Counted from the stretch's first letter, positions 1 to 9,021 are shown. The stretch is 64,000 nt of DNA from Streptomyces sp. SID9727 (GCF_010550605.1 NZ_JAAGNI010000435.1:117859-181858); one strand, 5' to 3'. Translations and numbers: made by a program. Notes: generated by a model not told the origin, from the sequence alone.

Positions 1-135
1 CGGTCCCGGGACCGGGGCGGGCATCAACGTGAAGCTGTGGCATTGCCGTTCGCGGGCCGCGGCGGTGGGGCTTGGTCCGCGCGGGCCTTGGGCCGCGGGC
101 TCCGCATCGGGTTGCCGGGGTGGCGCCGTGGGGCC

Positions 136-165
136 GAGGAAGCGGAAGCAGGTGTCCGCTTCCTC
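136..165 (-). terminator. Terminator-like hairpin
   Basis: A perfect 11-bp stem (GAGGAAGCGGA against TCCGCTTCCTC) with an 8-nt loop lies about 70 nt beyond the stop codon of the alpha/beta hydrolase gene that ends at 234. There is no U tract, as is common in streptomycetes. The rest of positions 1-233 shows no gene. Confidence 0.5.
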
Positions 166-233
166 GACTGGACGCCGGGCGTCGGCCGGGTCAGGTGACG
201 GCGTGTTGGCGGGCGGCCGTCAAAGGGGGGCGC

Positions 234-1217
234 TCAGGGCTGGCGGGTGCCGAACTGGCGGCGCAGGTATCCGTACCAGGCGTGGGCGTAGGCGGCACTG
301 ACCGCGGTTGCGGGGGCGAAGAGGTCGAAGGCGTGGAAGGCGCCGGGGTACAGGTGCAGTTCGACGGGAACGCCGCTGGCCTGCAGCCGCGTTGCGTAGC
401 CCAGGTCCTCGTCGCGGAAGACGTCGAGTTCGCCGACCGCGATGAAGGTGGGCGGCAGGCCGGTGAGGTCCGTCGCGCGCGCAGGCACGCAGTACGGCGG
501 CACCTCGTCGGTCCCGGCGCGGTCGCCGAGGATCAGGTTCCAGGCACGGATGTTGGTCGCGCGGTCCCAGATGCCGATATCGGTGACCTCGTGACTGGAC
601 GCGGTGGTGTTGCGGTCGTCGAGCATCGGGTAGCTCAGCGCCTGGAACAGGGGCGCCGGCCCGCCCTGGTCGCGGATGAGAAGCGCGGTGGCTGCGGCGA
701 TGCCGCCGCCACCGCTCTGTCCGGCCAGGGCGACGCGTCCCGTGTCCATGCCGAGCGCGGCGGCCCGGCTGCGAACCCAGCGGTAGGCGAGCAGGCCGTC
801 CTCCGCGGCGGCCGGGGCGGGGGCCTCCGGGGCCAGCCGGTAGTCGACGGAGGCGACGATGCAGCCGACCTCCAGAACCAGGTGCTTGAGGGTGGGGTCG
901 TCCTGGGCCGCGTACCCGAGGACCTGCCCGCCGCCGTGGAACCAGAGCAGCACCGGCAGCGGCCCGGCCGCCTCGGTGGGCCGCAGCAGTCGGATGGCGA
1001 GGGTGGATCCGTCCGAGCGGGGCGCCTGGACCTCCTCGACCGAGACGGACGGCTCGTCCGGGATCTGGGCCGCGATCGCCTCGGCGAAGGCGCGGACGCC
1101 GACGCGCGTGCCCTCCAGGTCACTGAGGTCGAACACGCCGGCCTCCGTCATCGGCACCTGCTTCAGGACCTCGGCCAGTTCCGGGTCGATCCGCTCGTGT
1201 GCGTTCTTGGTGTTCAT
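234..1217 (-). CDS. Alpha/beta hydrolase, HSL-type esterase
   Basis: This 327-residue protein has the hormone-sensitive-lipase layout. An oxyanion-hole HGGG motif (WFHGGGQVLGY) sits near residue 94, a nucleophile elbow GQSGGGG near residue 166, a catalytic-type Asp in GELDVFRDE and a His in YPGAFHAFD near the C terminus. It probably hydrolyses short-chain carboxyl esters in the cytoplasm; the substrate is unknown. No signal peptide is seen. It diverges from a TetR regulator across 398 bp, so that regulator is its likely controller. The 1218-1522 part of that gap shows no convincing gene. Confidence 0.85.
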   Translation of the reverse strand: MNTKNAHERIDPELAEVLKQVPMTEAGVFDLSDLEGTRVGVRAFAEAIAAQIPDEPSVSVEEVQAPRSDGSTLAIRLLRPTEAAGPLPVLLWFHGGGQVLGYAAQDDPTLKHLVLEVGCIVASVDYRLAPEAPAPAAAEDGLLAYRWVRSRAAALGMDTGRVALAGQSGGGGIAAATALLIRDQGGPAPLFQALSYPMLDDRNTTASSHEVTDIGIWDRATNIRAWNLILGDRAGTDEVPPYCVPARATDLTGLPPTFIAVGELDVFRDEDLGYATRLQASGVPVELHLYPGAFHAFDLFAPATAVSAAYAHAWYGYLRRQFGTRQP

Positions 1218-1522
1218 GTCGTGCGTCTCCTTCAGGCTGCGCCAGCAGCCGGTCGTGCAGGGGAGGGTGGATCGTGTGGTCCGTTTCCTCAGGCCGTCTG
1301 GACGGGCGTGGGGACCGGACCGTGACGGAGAAGGGGGCGGACTCGGCGCGCGGTGGCGCCGGTGTCGAAGCAGTGGCCTTGGCCGAGTCGTCGACGGCGT
1401 GCAGCCGTGACTCTGACGGGGCAGATTCCAGCGCCAGCCGGCACAGGCGCGCCGCGTTGAGAAGCCGTTTGTGGTCGAGGGGGCTGTGTACGGGGGAGTG
1501 AGCTCCCCCTGGGCGAAGAGCC

Positions 1523-1585
1523 GTGATGTCAGTGCATGACATCACCGTAGCACTGATGTCAGTCCCTGTCGTCACTCTGATGTCA
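1523..1585. promoter_or_regulatory. TetR-type operator array
   Basis: Just upstream of the TetR start lies a perfect inverted repeat, GTGATGTCA (1523-1531) and TGACATCAC (1537-1545), separated by 5 nt. Two further direct copies of the half-site TGATGTCA follow at 1554-1561 and 1578-1585. Four half-sites within 63 bp suggest cooperative binding, probably autoregulation by the adjacent TetR protein and perhaps control of the divergent hydrolase gene. Confidence 0.6.
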
Positions 1586-1615
1586 GATTCTGTCATCGTC
1601 GTGTAGGATCGGAGC

Positions 1616-2236
1616 ATGAGCCGATGGAAACCGGACGCACGAGGCCGCCTGGAGAAGGCGGCGCTGGAGCTCTTCAATCACCAGGGCTTCGACGCCACCA
1701 CCGTGGCGGAGATCGCGGCCCGGGCCGAGGTCACCGACCGCACCTTCTACCGGCACTTCGCCGACAAGCGGGAAGTCCTCTTCCCTGGCGCCAATCCACT
1801 TGCCGACACCCTCGCGAGCGCCGCGTCCACCGCCCCCGCCCCGCTCGCACCGTTGGAGCTGGTCGCCTACGCACTGACCGAGGCCGCTTCCGTCTTCGAA
1901 GAACGCGAAGACCTGGTGCGGCAGCGGCAGGCCGTCATCGCCGCCAATCCCGAGCTCCAGGAACGCGAACTGGCCAAACTCGCCGCTGTCGTCTCCGCGT
2001 TCGCCCAGGCGCTGCTCGAACGCGGCTTGGAGGCCACCACCGCGGCACTCGCGGCTGAAATCGGCATCGCCGCCTTCAAGGTCGCCTTCGAGCGCTGGAT
2101 CGACGACCCCGGCCGGCGCGCCCTCGCCCAGCACATTCGAGCAACCGTGGACGCCACCTCGCACCTCACCGCACCGGCCGAGTGTGCTGTCGCGACCGAC
2201 GACGGAAGCTGCACAGGCCAGGAGGACATGGCATAA
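1616..2236 (+). CDS. TetR family transcriptional regulator
   Basis: A 206-residue protein of normal TetR length. Residues about 8-55 form the DNA-binding domain (LEKAALELFNHQGFDATTVAEIAARAEVT broken here as AALELFNHQGF...TVAEIAARAEV...TFYRHFADKREVL), with the typical FYRHFADK recognition-helix end. The C-terminal part is a helical ligand-binding domain with no recognisable signature. The ATG at 1616 follows GGATCGGAGC, an acceptable ribosome site. Operator half-sites directly upstream point to autoregulation. The ligand is unknown. Confidence 0.88.
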   Translation: MSRWKPDARGRLEKAALELFNHQGFDATTVAEIAARAEVTDRTFYRHFADKREVLFPGANPLADTLASAASTAPAPLAPLELVAYALTEAASVFEEREDLVRQRQAVIAANPELQERELAKLAAVVSAFAQALLERGLEATTAALAAEIGIAAFKVAFERWIDDPGRRALAQHIRATVDATSHLTAPAECAVATDDGSCTGQEDMA

Positions 2237-2559
2237 GTCGGGGGCGCCCCGGCGAGGGCTCCGACCACCCGCCCCCGTCGCCGCTGTGCGGATCGTTCAG
2301 CGGGCGCGTTCCGGGCCGGAGCGCGATCGCCGTGTCCTGGGGCTTCCTTGATCGCTGGAAGCGGCCCGTCGCTGCTCCCGATGCGTATGGCCCACTTCAG
2401 GGGACGGTGACTATGCGGACTGCGGCGGAGCTGTCTGAGAGGGAGGGGCGGAAGCGCAGGTTGATGGGCGGGGGGCCGGGCGGCACTGCCGGTCCATTGC
2501 GTAGAGCGTCGTCGAAGCCCATCATGCTGCGGCTCGGGCAGTTGGCTTCGCGGCCGTGC

Positions 2560-2862
2560 GCCTTGTGGCCGCCGCCGTCGGGTATCCAGAGATCTTCGGC
2601 CACGTCGGCGTGATCACCACCTTCACTGACATCGACGACGCCATCGCCCAGGCCAACGACACCGACTACGGACTGGCCGCCTGCGTGTGGACCACCAACC
2701 ACCACCGCACACCGCATGGATGCAGCCATCGAGGCCGGCACCGTCCGGATCAACACCCGGGCAGGGATGAGCACCGGCAGCCTCCCCTTCGGCGGTTAAA
2801 AGCAGTCCGGCCTGGGCTGCGAAGGCGGCCTCGAAGGACTCGACGTTTTCGTCATGTCCAAC
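2560..2862 (+). pseudogene. Aldehyde dehydrogenase C-terminal remnant
   Basis: Translated pieces match the C-terminal part of NAD-dependent aldehyde dehydrogenases: PEIFG...TTFTDIDDAIAQAND...YGLAACVWTTN, then in another frame MDAAIEAGTVRINT...GSLPFGG and KQSGLG. A frameshift lies near 2705-2716, and an in-frame TAA at 2797-2799 interrupts the GG-x-KQSG motif. The N-terminal two thirds including the catalytic Cys are absent, so this is a decayed fragment. The flanks 2237-2559 and 2863-3141 show no gene that I can support. Confidence 0.75.
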
Positions 2863-3141
2863 CTGCCGTACGGTCCGACCCGTCACGCTGGAAGGCTCGG
2901 GTCCTCATCGCGCTGGCGCAACTGGCCCGCCCCGCCTGACCTGCTCGGTGTCTCGCTTCGTGTACTTGCTTCCCACCTGGTGCTACTTCGTCCGGCACCT
3001 CAAGCTTCCAGTCCCCAGGCGCCCACGATCAAGGGGTAGCTTCACTTCAGGACCTGTTCACCGCCCCGCACACCTGTGACCAGTAGCGTTACTCCAGGCA
3101 TTCAGCCCGGAAGCCGATCGTCCTTCGGCCGCCCGCTGTCG

Positions 3142-3513
3142 TCACAGTCGAGTGTCTTCGCGTTCGTCGAAGTCCTCGCGTGCGCGCTCGATGGCGGACA
3201 TGTGCTGCGAAGTCCAGGCCAGCAGTACATCGATGGGCTCTCGCAGCGTCTTGCCGAGTCGTGTGATCCGGTACCTGACGGCCACGGGGCGGGTGGAGAC
3301 GACCTCGCGCTCGATCACACCGTTTCGTTCGAGGCGCCGGAGTGTCGCGGTCAGGGACTTCTGGGTGACCTGGGGGATGGCCCGGCGGAGTTCGTTGAAG
3401 CGGCGCGGGGACTCACAGAGTTCGTGGAGGACGGCGAGTGACCACTTGTCGAGGATCTGGTCGAGCAGTTCGCGGTGCGGGGCATCGATGCGGACTTCGT
3501 GGGCGGTATCCAT
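3142..3513 (-). CDS. HxlR family transcriptional regulator
   Basis: A 123-residue winged-helix protein of HxlR type. The diagnostic run is ILDKWSLAVLHELCESPRRF followed by ELRRAIPQVTQKSLTATLRRLERNGVIER. These small dimeric repressors or activators often answer to reactive aldehydes or other small molecules. It diverges from the RidA-like gene, and a perfect inverted repeat lies between the two, so it probably controls that gene and itself. Confidence 0.88.
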   Translation of the reverse strand: MDTAHEVRIDAPHRELLDQILDKWSLAVLHELCESPRRFNELRRAIPQVTQKSLTATLRRLERNGVIEREVVSTRPVAVRYRITRLGKTLREPIDVLLAWTSQHMSAIERAREDFDEREDTRL

Positions 3514-3548
3514 GGCGAAACCTGGTCTCGTTGAAGTGTCTTCCAGTC

Positions 3549-3573
3549 ACTAGGTAGCTTAACGATACCTAGT
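3549..3573. promoter_or_regulatory. HxlR operator candidate
   Basis: A perfect inverted repeat, ACTAGGTA (3549-3556) and TACCTAGT (3566-3573) with a 9-nt spacer, lies in the 80-bp gap between hxlR-type and ridA-type genes. Its position and symmetry fit a dimeric winged-helix regulator binding between divergent promoters. Confidence 0.6.
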
Positions 3574-3593
3574 CGAGAGAGGCCCAGAGACTC

Positions 3594-4004
3594 ATGACCG
3601 TTCACCACTTCACCCCCCACGGCATGCTCCAGCCGGTTCCCTACCACCACGTAGCCGTGGGTGCCGGGACCAAGCACGTACACGTCAGCGGCCAGATCGC
3701 CCGCCGTCCCGACGGAACCCCCGTCGCGCCCGGCGACCTGGCCGGTCAGGTCGCCCAGGCGCTTCGCAACACCGCCATCGGACTGGCGGGTGCGGATGCG
3801 ACCTTCGCGGATGTGCTGCGTCTGACGTTCTACGTGACGGGGTGGGTGCCGGAGAAGATCGGCGACTTCATGGCCGGGGTGGAGGCCGTCGCCGAGGAGA
3901 TCGGCCTCCCGGTCCCGCTGCCTCCGGCCTCGCTCATCGGCGTCGACTACCTCTTCGAGCCGGATGTGCTCGTGGAGGTCGAGGCGACCGCCCTCCTGGA
4001 CTGA
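3594..4004 (+). CDS. RidA family protein
   Basis: A 136-residue protein of the RidA/YjgF/UK114 family. It shows HVHVSGQIARRPDG near residue 28, the helix QVAQALRNTAIGLAGADATFADVLRLTFYVT and a C-terminal LIGVDYLFEPDVLVEVEATALLD. Canonical RidA members deaminate reactive enamine/imine intermediates and carry an Arg in a C-terminal R-x-x-V-E-V/I-E stretch. Here that position reads PDVLVEVEA with no clear Arg, so it may belong to a non-deaminating subfamily. It diverges from the HxlR regulator. Confidence 0.85.
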   Translation: MTVHHFTPHGMLQPVPYHHVAVGAGTKHVHVSGQIARRPDGTPVAPGDLAGQVAQALRNTAIGLAGADATFADVLRLTFYVTGWVPEKIGDFMAGVEAVAEEIGLPVPLPPASLIGVDYLFEPDVLVEVEATALLD

Positions 4005-4271
4005 CCCCCTTGCGGGACGTCGTTTTCACGAGCGCGGGCTTGGGGAGACACTCCCGGGGCCCGCGCTCGCGGCTGTGGCAGGAGCGCTCGAGTCACGCCC
4101 AGGAGACGGTGAAGAGATCTCGGAGTGGGGGGAGGCTGCACTCCGGGAGCACGGATACTGAACTCATCGGCCTGATGACTGCTGAGCGACGCCAGCAGCC
4201 CTTTTCTGCGATCAAGGCGAGGACCGACTGCCAGGGAGTGCCAGTACTCCGAGGCAGACACGGCGCTTCCG

Positions 4272-4490
4272 GTGCCTCGGGCGGAGACTGTGCTGTCCCG
4301 CCCGGCGGATGCCGAGCGCTCTGAGCTGCGGGTCTGGCTGTCTGCCGATGTGCCGGCCATCTTTCGTTTCCATGCGGCGGCCGGGCAAGCCGGTCCGATG
4401 GACCCGGAAGGCGACGACGGCCATCCCGTGCTCGGCTTCGATGCCGAGGCCGATCGAGTCGTGCTCCTGACAGACCCGCAGGTCAGGTGA
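4272..4490 (+). pseudogene. Unrecognised gene fragment
   Basis: An open stretch of up to 72 codons ends in ...DAEADRVVLLTDPQVR. Composition is protein-like with some G/C bias at third positions, but there is no credible start and I do not recognise the family. It abuts and slightly overlaps the 3' end of the IS110 remnant on the other strand. It may be the tail of a gene interrupted by that element. The preceding 4005-4271 holds nothing I can support. Confidence 0.2.
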
Positions 4491-4790
4491 CCGCGGCCGA
4501 CGGCTGCGGTTCGTAGAAGGCGCCGTCGCGGAGCATCGCGAACAGCACGTCGGCCCGGCGTCTGGCTAGGCGGAGCAGGGCCTGGGTGTGGTGATTCCCC
4601 TGGGCGATCTTCTTGTCGGAGGAGGCCCGCGATGCCGAGTCGCTCGGGGAGGCGAACACGGAGAGGAGGAAGGCCCGTTTGAGCTGCTTGTTCCCTCCCC
4701 TGGACGGTTGTTCGCCGCGGATCGAGGAGCCCGAGCTGCGAGTGGCCGGGGCGAGACCGGCGTAGGCGCATCTGGCCAAGGTGAGCGAAG
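4483..4790 (-). mobile_element. IS110 family transposase remnant (C-terminal)
   Basis: The minus-strand translation reads YAGLAPATRSSGSSIRGEQ...NKQLKRAFLLSVFA...QGNHHTQALLRLARRRADVLFAMLRDGAFYE, the conserved C-terminal (transposase_20) end of IS110-type transposases. The N-terminal DEDD catalytic domain is missing. Homology stops abruptly near 4780, where an acetyltransferase fragment begins on the opposite strand, so a deletion or recombination joined the two. Confidence 0.75.
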
Positions 4791-4975
4791 TAGCCACAGC
4801 CGTCGGACTCAGGCCCGTTCTCCAGGTCGAAACCGACGCATCGCCAGCCATCGGCCTCTATGAACGAGCTGGATGGCGCTGCGTCGGCAGCTTTGCAGCC
4901 GACTGGACGACAGTCGATGGGCGCGTCGCGCACATGCGCGTCTACCTCGCTCCGTTGGATGCCCACGCCCCCTGA
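4781..4975 (+). pseudogene. GNAT acetyltransferase C-terminal fragment
   Basis: About 64 codons encode VLQVETDASPAIGLYERAGWRCVGSFAADW, the last strand-helix unit of GNAT acetyltransferases (V-x-x-x-N/A-x-x-A-x-x-L-Y-E-R-x-G-W). The acetyl-CoA-binding loop and upstream core are absent. The fragment starts exactly at the break of the IS110 remnant. Confidence 0.6.
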
Positions 4976-5130
4976 AACCGGCACGGCCCAGGCGGCAGCA
5001 GTCCTTCGTGCCGCAGGCAGCCCCTCCCGTCCGAGGGCTGACGTACGAGATCGCGGCGATGGTTGGCCAAACCTTCAGCTTGTTGATCAGCCTCCTGCGG
5101 CTTGCCCCATCAGGGGCGGGAAGTCATCTG

Positions 5131-5220
5131 CCGCAGCCCGCAGCCCGCAGCCCGCAGCCCGCAGCCCGCAGCCCGTAGCCCGTAGCCCGTAGCCCGCAGC
5201 CCGTAGCCCGCAGCCCGCGG
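5131..5220. repeat. 7-bp tandem repeat array
   Basis: Twelve tandem copies of a heptamer, CCGCAGC or its variant CCGTAGC, run from 5131 to 5214, followed by CCGCGG. The order of variants is six CAG, three TAG, then CAG, TAG, CAG. There are no spacers, so it is a simple-sequence repeat and not a CRISPR. It lies outside any clear gene. The sequence between 4976 and 5438 otherwise shows no gene that I can defend. Confidence 0.85.
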
Positions 5221-5438
5221 TCGGCCGTGCGGAACGGCGTAGCGTGTGCACCGTCCTGCGACGCCGTCAGGTAGAACGTCCGCCACCTGGGCGTGGACCG
5301 CGTCTCGTGGCTCGTCGAGGCGGGTTCGCGGCGCAAGCGCGCCCTCGGGGTCCCGGCCGGGGAAGCCGAGGTGCGCCTGGGCGGGGTGCTCGGCGCACTG
5401 GAACGGTATCCGTCGGCTGTTCGGGCATACGAGATGTC

Positions 5439-5951
5439 ATGCACGGACAACATGCGCGTCCCACCAGCGGCAGTCTCATCGGCCAGGCCTCCGCCAAGAC
5501 ATCGCCGCCAGGGCATGACGGCGCCAAGCATTCACGCCGAGGCCGGCGCACCGGCCGCCTGCGCCGCCGTGTCCTCGCTTACCGGGCAATCGATCTCCTG
5601 TCCACGCACATCCCGGCCGACTCGGGTCCGGGCGACGAATGCCTGCTCCTCGTGCACACCCGCCAGGTCGTCGGGCAGGTCCGCTACCGGATCTGCACTG
5701 ACTGCGCCCAGGGCGTCATCACCACCGTCGTTATAGACGAGCGCTTCCACAGCACCGGCCTGGGCACCCGTGCGCTGTCACACCTACGGTCCCGCCACCC
5801 GGGACTGACCTGGCGCAGCACACTGCGCAAGCGCACCACCCGTGATCTCCTACGCCGGATGCGCATTCCCACAAACACCTCTGCCACGCCCTGCCCCCAC
5901 GCTCACCAGGCGCTCTCGAGCCCGGCCGACCCCAAACTCGCCAACGGCTGA
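5439..5951 (+). CDS. GNAT-like acetyltransferase-fold protein
   Basis: A protein of about 170 residues from the ATG at 5439. The region DECLLLVHTRQVVGQVRYRICTDC...GVITTVVIDERFHSTGLGTRALSHLRSRHPGLTW looks like the central GNAT core, with beta strands around VGQVRYRIC and an R-x-x-G-x-G/A-type loop as FHSTGLGTRAL. The final strand is short and the last 25 residues look disordered. The start is uncertain because the same frame stays open back to 5244. Substrate unknown. Its position beside repeats and a GNAT remnant suggests accessory DNA. Confidence 0.5.
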   Translation: MHGQHARPTSGSLIGQASAKTSPPGHDGAKHSRRGRRTGRLRRRVLAYRAIDLLSTHIPADSGPGDECLLLVHTRQVVGQVRYRICTDCAQGVITTVVIDERFHSTGLGTRALSHLRSRHPGLTWRSTLRKRTTRDLLRRMRIPTNTSATPCPHAHQALSSPADPKLANG

Positions 5952-6377
5952 TGCCAACGCTCACCGGTCATAGCGCACAGTGGAGAAGGATCCCTTCTCA
6001 TTCCGCGCCCGCTGCGGAGAGCGAGAACCCGCTGCCCCTCGGACGTGCGGTGGTCGCGCTTCGCGCCCTACCCGGAGCCATGGTCGACGCCGGACAGCAG
6101 GGGCAGCGCCGGAGGTATCCGCCGCACGTACCTCCCGTCGCGGCCCTGTGGACAGAGCCCGCGCACCGACCATGACATGCCGCCCAAGGGGAGAGATCCC
6201 CGTCCCGGACGCTGCGCGACGACCGGAGTCAACGTCGAGGGCTGATTCAGGAGAGGTAGTGGGGTCCGGTGAATTTCCTGGCCGCGAGATCGGATCGGAT
6301 ACTCGGGGAGCGGCCCACAGGACGACCGCGCAGGCGCTCGGGCCCCCGTGGTCGTCTCGCCGGGGTCCGACTGCCGC
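5952..6377. other. Non-coding or degenerate stretch
   Basis: I see no gene, repeat or RNA signature here that I can support. Open frames exist on both strands but lack family motifs and consistent codon bias. Confidence 0.4.
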
Positions 6378-7562
6378 CTACCGGTGCGCGAGCAGTTGCA
6401 GACACCGCTCCCGCTGTTGAGGGTTGGTCGCCAGGATCACCCCGACGTGGGCGAGGGCGATCCCGGCGTCCAGTACGGCGCGGTCCGCGCCGGGCGAGGC
6501 GCCGTACTCCGCGAAGGGAGCCGTGTGGTGATGGGCGCCTTCGGTCTCGTAGCCGATGGTCGGGTGGAGGGCGGGCAGACGGCGGGAGACGTTGCCCATG
6601 TCGGTGGAGGCCATGACGCTGCCCCGGCGGTCCACGGGCTCGCGGCCCAGGGATCTGATCGCCCGTGCGTAGGCGTCTGTGAGGAAGCCGTCCTGCCGCA
6701 GGTCGTCGAAGTCCGCTCCGTGCGGCTTGATTTCCAGCTCGGCACCGGTTGCCAGCGCCGCCGCCTCCAGACAGGCGCGCACCCGGGTGCGGGCACCGGC
6801 CAGGTCCTCGGCGGTGCGGGCGCGAAGCTCGTAGCGGGCCCGCGCGGTGTCGGGGATGACGTTGACCGCGTCGCCGGCCCCGAAGACGATGTCGTGGACC
6901 ATGGTGCCCGGGGGGAGTTGCTGGCGCAGCAGCCCTACGGCGGTGCGGGCGAGGGTGAGCGCGTCCAGGGCGTTGATCCCTTCCCACGGGGCGAGTGCGG
7001 CGTGGGCCGGCTTTCCCCGGTAGGTGACGTCCCAGGCGCCGATGGCGAGGGAGGAACCGCCGATGGAGTCCTCGCCCGCGGCGTGGGCCATGAACGCGGC
7101 GGCCACGTCGTCGAAAACCCCGGCCTCCAGGAGCAGGGCCTTGCCGCCGATGTCCTCCTCGGCGGGGGTGCCGATGAGTTTGACGGTGATGCCGATGAGG
7201 TCGGCGACGGCTGCGAGGCCGAGGGCCGCTCCGACGGACGCCGCACCGTTCACATTGTGTCCGCAGGCGTGTCCGATGCCGGGCAGCGCGTCGTATTCGG
7301 CGCACAAGGCGATCACCAGGTCGCCTGTGCCGTAGGTGGCTACGAGGGCGGTGGGCAGGTCCGCGACGCCGGTGGTGACGTCGAATCCGGCGTCCTCGGC
7401 GACGCGCGCGATCTTCGCGGCCGACCGGAACTCCCGCATGGCGGTCTCGGGTTCGGCGTGCAGGCTGTGGCTGAGTTCGATGAGCGTCCGGCCACTGTCG
7501 CGCACCGCGTCGGCCGAGAGGATGAGCGCGCGTTCCCGCGACGAGGCGGCTGTGCTGGTCAT
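6378..7562 (-). CDS. M20 family amidohydrolase/peptidase
   Basis: A 394-residue metal-dependent amidohydrolase of the M20 (AbgB/IAA-amino acid hydrolase-like) group. Metal-site motifs are ALCAEYDALPGIGHACGHN near residue 90 and IGTPAEEDIGGK near residue 130. A dimerisation-domain stretch (YRGKPAHAALAPWEGINALDA) follows, then STDMGNVS and HHHTAPFAEY near the C terminus. The ATG at 7562 overlaps the upstream MFS stop as ATGA, so the two are translationally coupled. A transporter plus amidohydrolase pair suggests uptake or export of an N-acyl or amide compound. The substrate is unknown. Confidence 0.88.
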   Translation of the reverse strand: MTSTAASSRERALILSADAVRDSGRTLIELSHSLHAEPETAMREFRSAAKIARVAEDAGFDVTTGVADLPTALVATYGTGDLVIALCAEYDALPGIGHACGHNVNGAASVGAALGLAAVADLIGITVKLIGTPAEEDIGGKALLLEAGVFDDVAAAFMAHAAGEDSIGGSSLAIGAWDVTYRGKPAHAALAPWEGINALDALTLARTAVGLLRQQLPPGTMVHDIVFGAGDAVNVIPDTARARYELRARTAEDLAGARTRVRACLEAAALATGAELEIKPHGADFDDLRQDGFLTDAYARAIRSLGREPVDRRGSVMASTDMGNVSRRLPALHPTIGYETEGAHHHTAPFAEYGASPGADRAVLDAGIALAHVGVILATNPQQRERCLQLLAHR

Positions 7563-8974
7563 GCCGTCCTCCCGACAGTGACGGTGCCGGCTTCGGGCGC
7601 GGGCGCCTGGGGCGACTGGCGGAAGAGGAGACCCACCGCCGCTCCGGCGAGCGCGACGAGCGCACAGGCTGCCCAGGCCCACTGGTATCCCGCCCCCGTG
7701 ACGGCGCCCTGGGCGGTGGTGTTGCCGGCCCACAGGGAGCCGATCACGGCGGCACCGATCGCCGCACCGAGGGAGAGGGCCATCTCGTTGACGCCGACCG
7801 ACAGTGCGGTCTCCTCCTCGTGGACCACCTCGACGGACAGCGACCGGGTGGAGGCTTCGAACATGCCGGTGGACAGGCCGACGATCAGGGCGCCGACCAG
7901 GTACTGCGGCAGTGACGAGTGGAAGAGGCACAGACTGAGGAAGCCGAGGGCACCGGTACAGCCGCCGGTGACGAGCACGGCGCGGTCGCCGACAGTCCTG
8001 GCCAGGCGGGGCGTCATGGTGGAACCGATGAAGCCGAGGGCCACCATGGCGAGGGAGACCAGGGAGATGGCCCGTGCCCCTAGTCCCAGTCCGAGCCCGT
8101 CTCCGTCCGGCTCTGTGCCGAGGTATACGGCGTTCGCGCCGAGGAAGCCGATGGCGCCGAAGGCGATGCAGAAGGTGTGCGCGCTGACCGCCGCGAGCCG
8201 CGGGTTGCTCAGCAGGCGGATGTTCACCAGCGGATGAGAGGAGTTCCGTTCCACCCGCACCCATACGGTCAGTACCAGGAGCGAGGCCACCAGCGTGAGC
8301 AGGGTGGACGCCGACGCCCAGCCCCAGGAGCCGCCCTCGGTGAGTACGAGGATCAGGGCGCCGAGTCCGATGGTCAGCAGCAGGGCTGCGGGGGTGTTGA
8401 ACCGGCCGGCCCGGGGGGTGGTGCTCGTCGGGAGGGCGAAGGCAGCGGCGAGCGCCAGGGCGCAGAAGGGAACAGCGGTCCACAGACCGGCGAGGGCGTG
8501 CTCGTCGCTGAGCGTCCCGGCCACGAAACCGCCGGTGCCGATGGACAGGAGCAGCGCGCCTACCAGGACCGACATGCCGACACGGCTGTGTTCGGGCGCG
8601 CGGGAGCGCAGGATTCCGGCCAGCAGCGGGAAGAAGCCCACCACCGCGCTCTGGAGCACCATGCCGACCGCGAGCGTGGCGGTGGTGGGCCTGGCGGCTA
8701 TCAGCAACGATCCGACGGCGACCAGGGCGACGGCAACCAGCAGCAGCCGCCGGTGGCCCCACATGTCGCCCCAACGCGAGAGCAATGGCGTCAGCACGGC
8801 AAAGGCGACCTGTGACAACAGGTACAGATTGTTCTGGCCTACTCCGCCGATGCCGACGTGGGCGCCCACGACAGGCAGCAACGGAGTCAGATACCCCTGG
8901 ACGACACCGCTGCAGACCACGACGAGGATCATCGTCGCTATCAGGCCACGGCCCTGGCTGACGGCTTGCCTCAC
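7559..8974 (-). CDS. MFS transporter
   Basis: A 471-residue major-facilitator protein with about 12-14 hydrophobic segments. The loop 2-3 signature reads LLSRWGDMWGHRRLLL. I chose GTG at 8974 because AAGAAGG lies 6 nt upstream; the frame is open farther but has no better site. Its stop overlaps the start of the M20 amidohydrolase (ATGA). It diverges from a double-domain Lrp/AsnC regulator, which probably controls the pair. It resembles multidrug/drug-H+ antiporters, but direction and substrate cannot be read from sequence. Confidence 0.85.
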   Translation of the reverse strand: MRQAVSQGRGLIATMILVVVCSGVVQGYLTPLLPVVGAHVGIGGVGQNNLYLLSQVAFAVLTPLLSRWGDMWGHRRLLLVAVALVAVGSLLIAARPTTATLAVGMVLQSAVVGFFPLLAGILRSRAPEHSRVGMSVLVGALLLSIGTGGFVAGTLSDEHALAGLWTAVPFCALALAAAFALPTSTTPRAGRFNTPAALLLTIGLGALILVLTEGGSWGWASASTLLTLVASLLVLTVWVRVERNSSHPLVNIRLLSNPRLAAVSAHTFCIAFGAIGFLGANAVYLGTEPDGDGLGLGLGARAISLVSLAMVALGFIGSTMTPRLARTVGDRAVLVTGGCTGALGFLSLCLFHSSLPQYLVGALIVGLSTGMFEASTRSLSVEVVHEEETALSVGVNEMALSLGAAIGAAVIGSLWAGNTTAQGAVTGAGYQWAWAACALVALAGAAVGLLFRQSPQAPAPEAGTVTVGRTA

Positions 8975-8991
8975 GACCCACCTTCTTTCCC

Positions 8992-9021
8992 TTGGCTGGA
9001 ACACGACGTGGTGGCTAGAGT
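8992..9021 (+). promoter_or_regulatory. Candidate promoter for Lrp/AsnC gene
   Basis: TTGGCT (8992-8997) and TAGAGT (9016-9021) are separated by 18 nt, a plausible vegetative streptomycete promoter. Transcription would start near 9028, ahead of the regulator gene. Confidence 0.4.

Noticed and set aside
1120..1677. Minus-strand frame across the TetR/hydrolase intergenic region
   Set aside because: It crosses the operator array and overlaps the starts of two real genes; composition is Ser/Arg/Pro-rich and no SD is present.
5131..5220. CRISPR array
   Set aside because: Repeat unit is 7 bp with no spacers and no cas genes, so it is a simple tandem repeat.
6378..8981. 867-codon minus frame spanning the amidohydrolase and the MFS gene
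   Set aside because: Only the last 394 codons are the amidohydrolase. The upstream part is an out-of-frame reading of the MFS gene.
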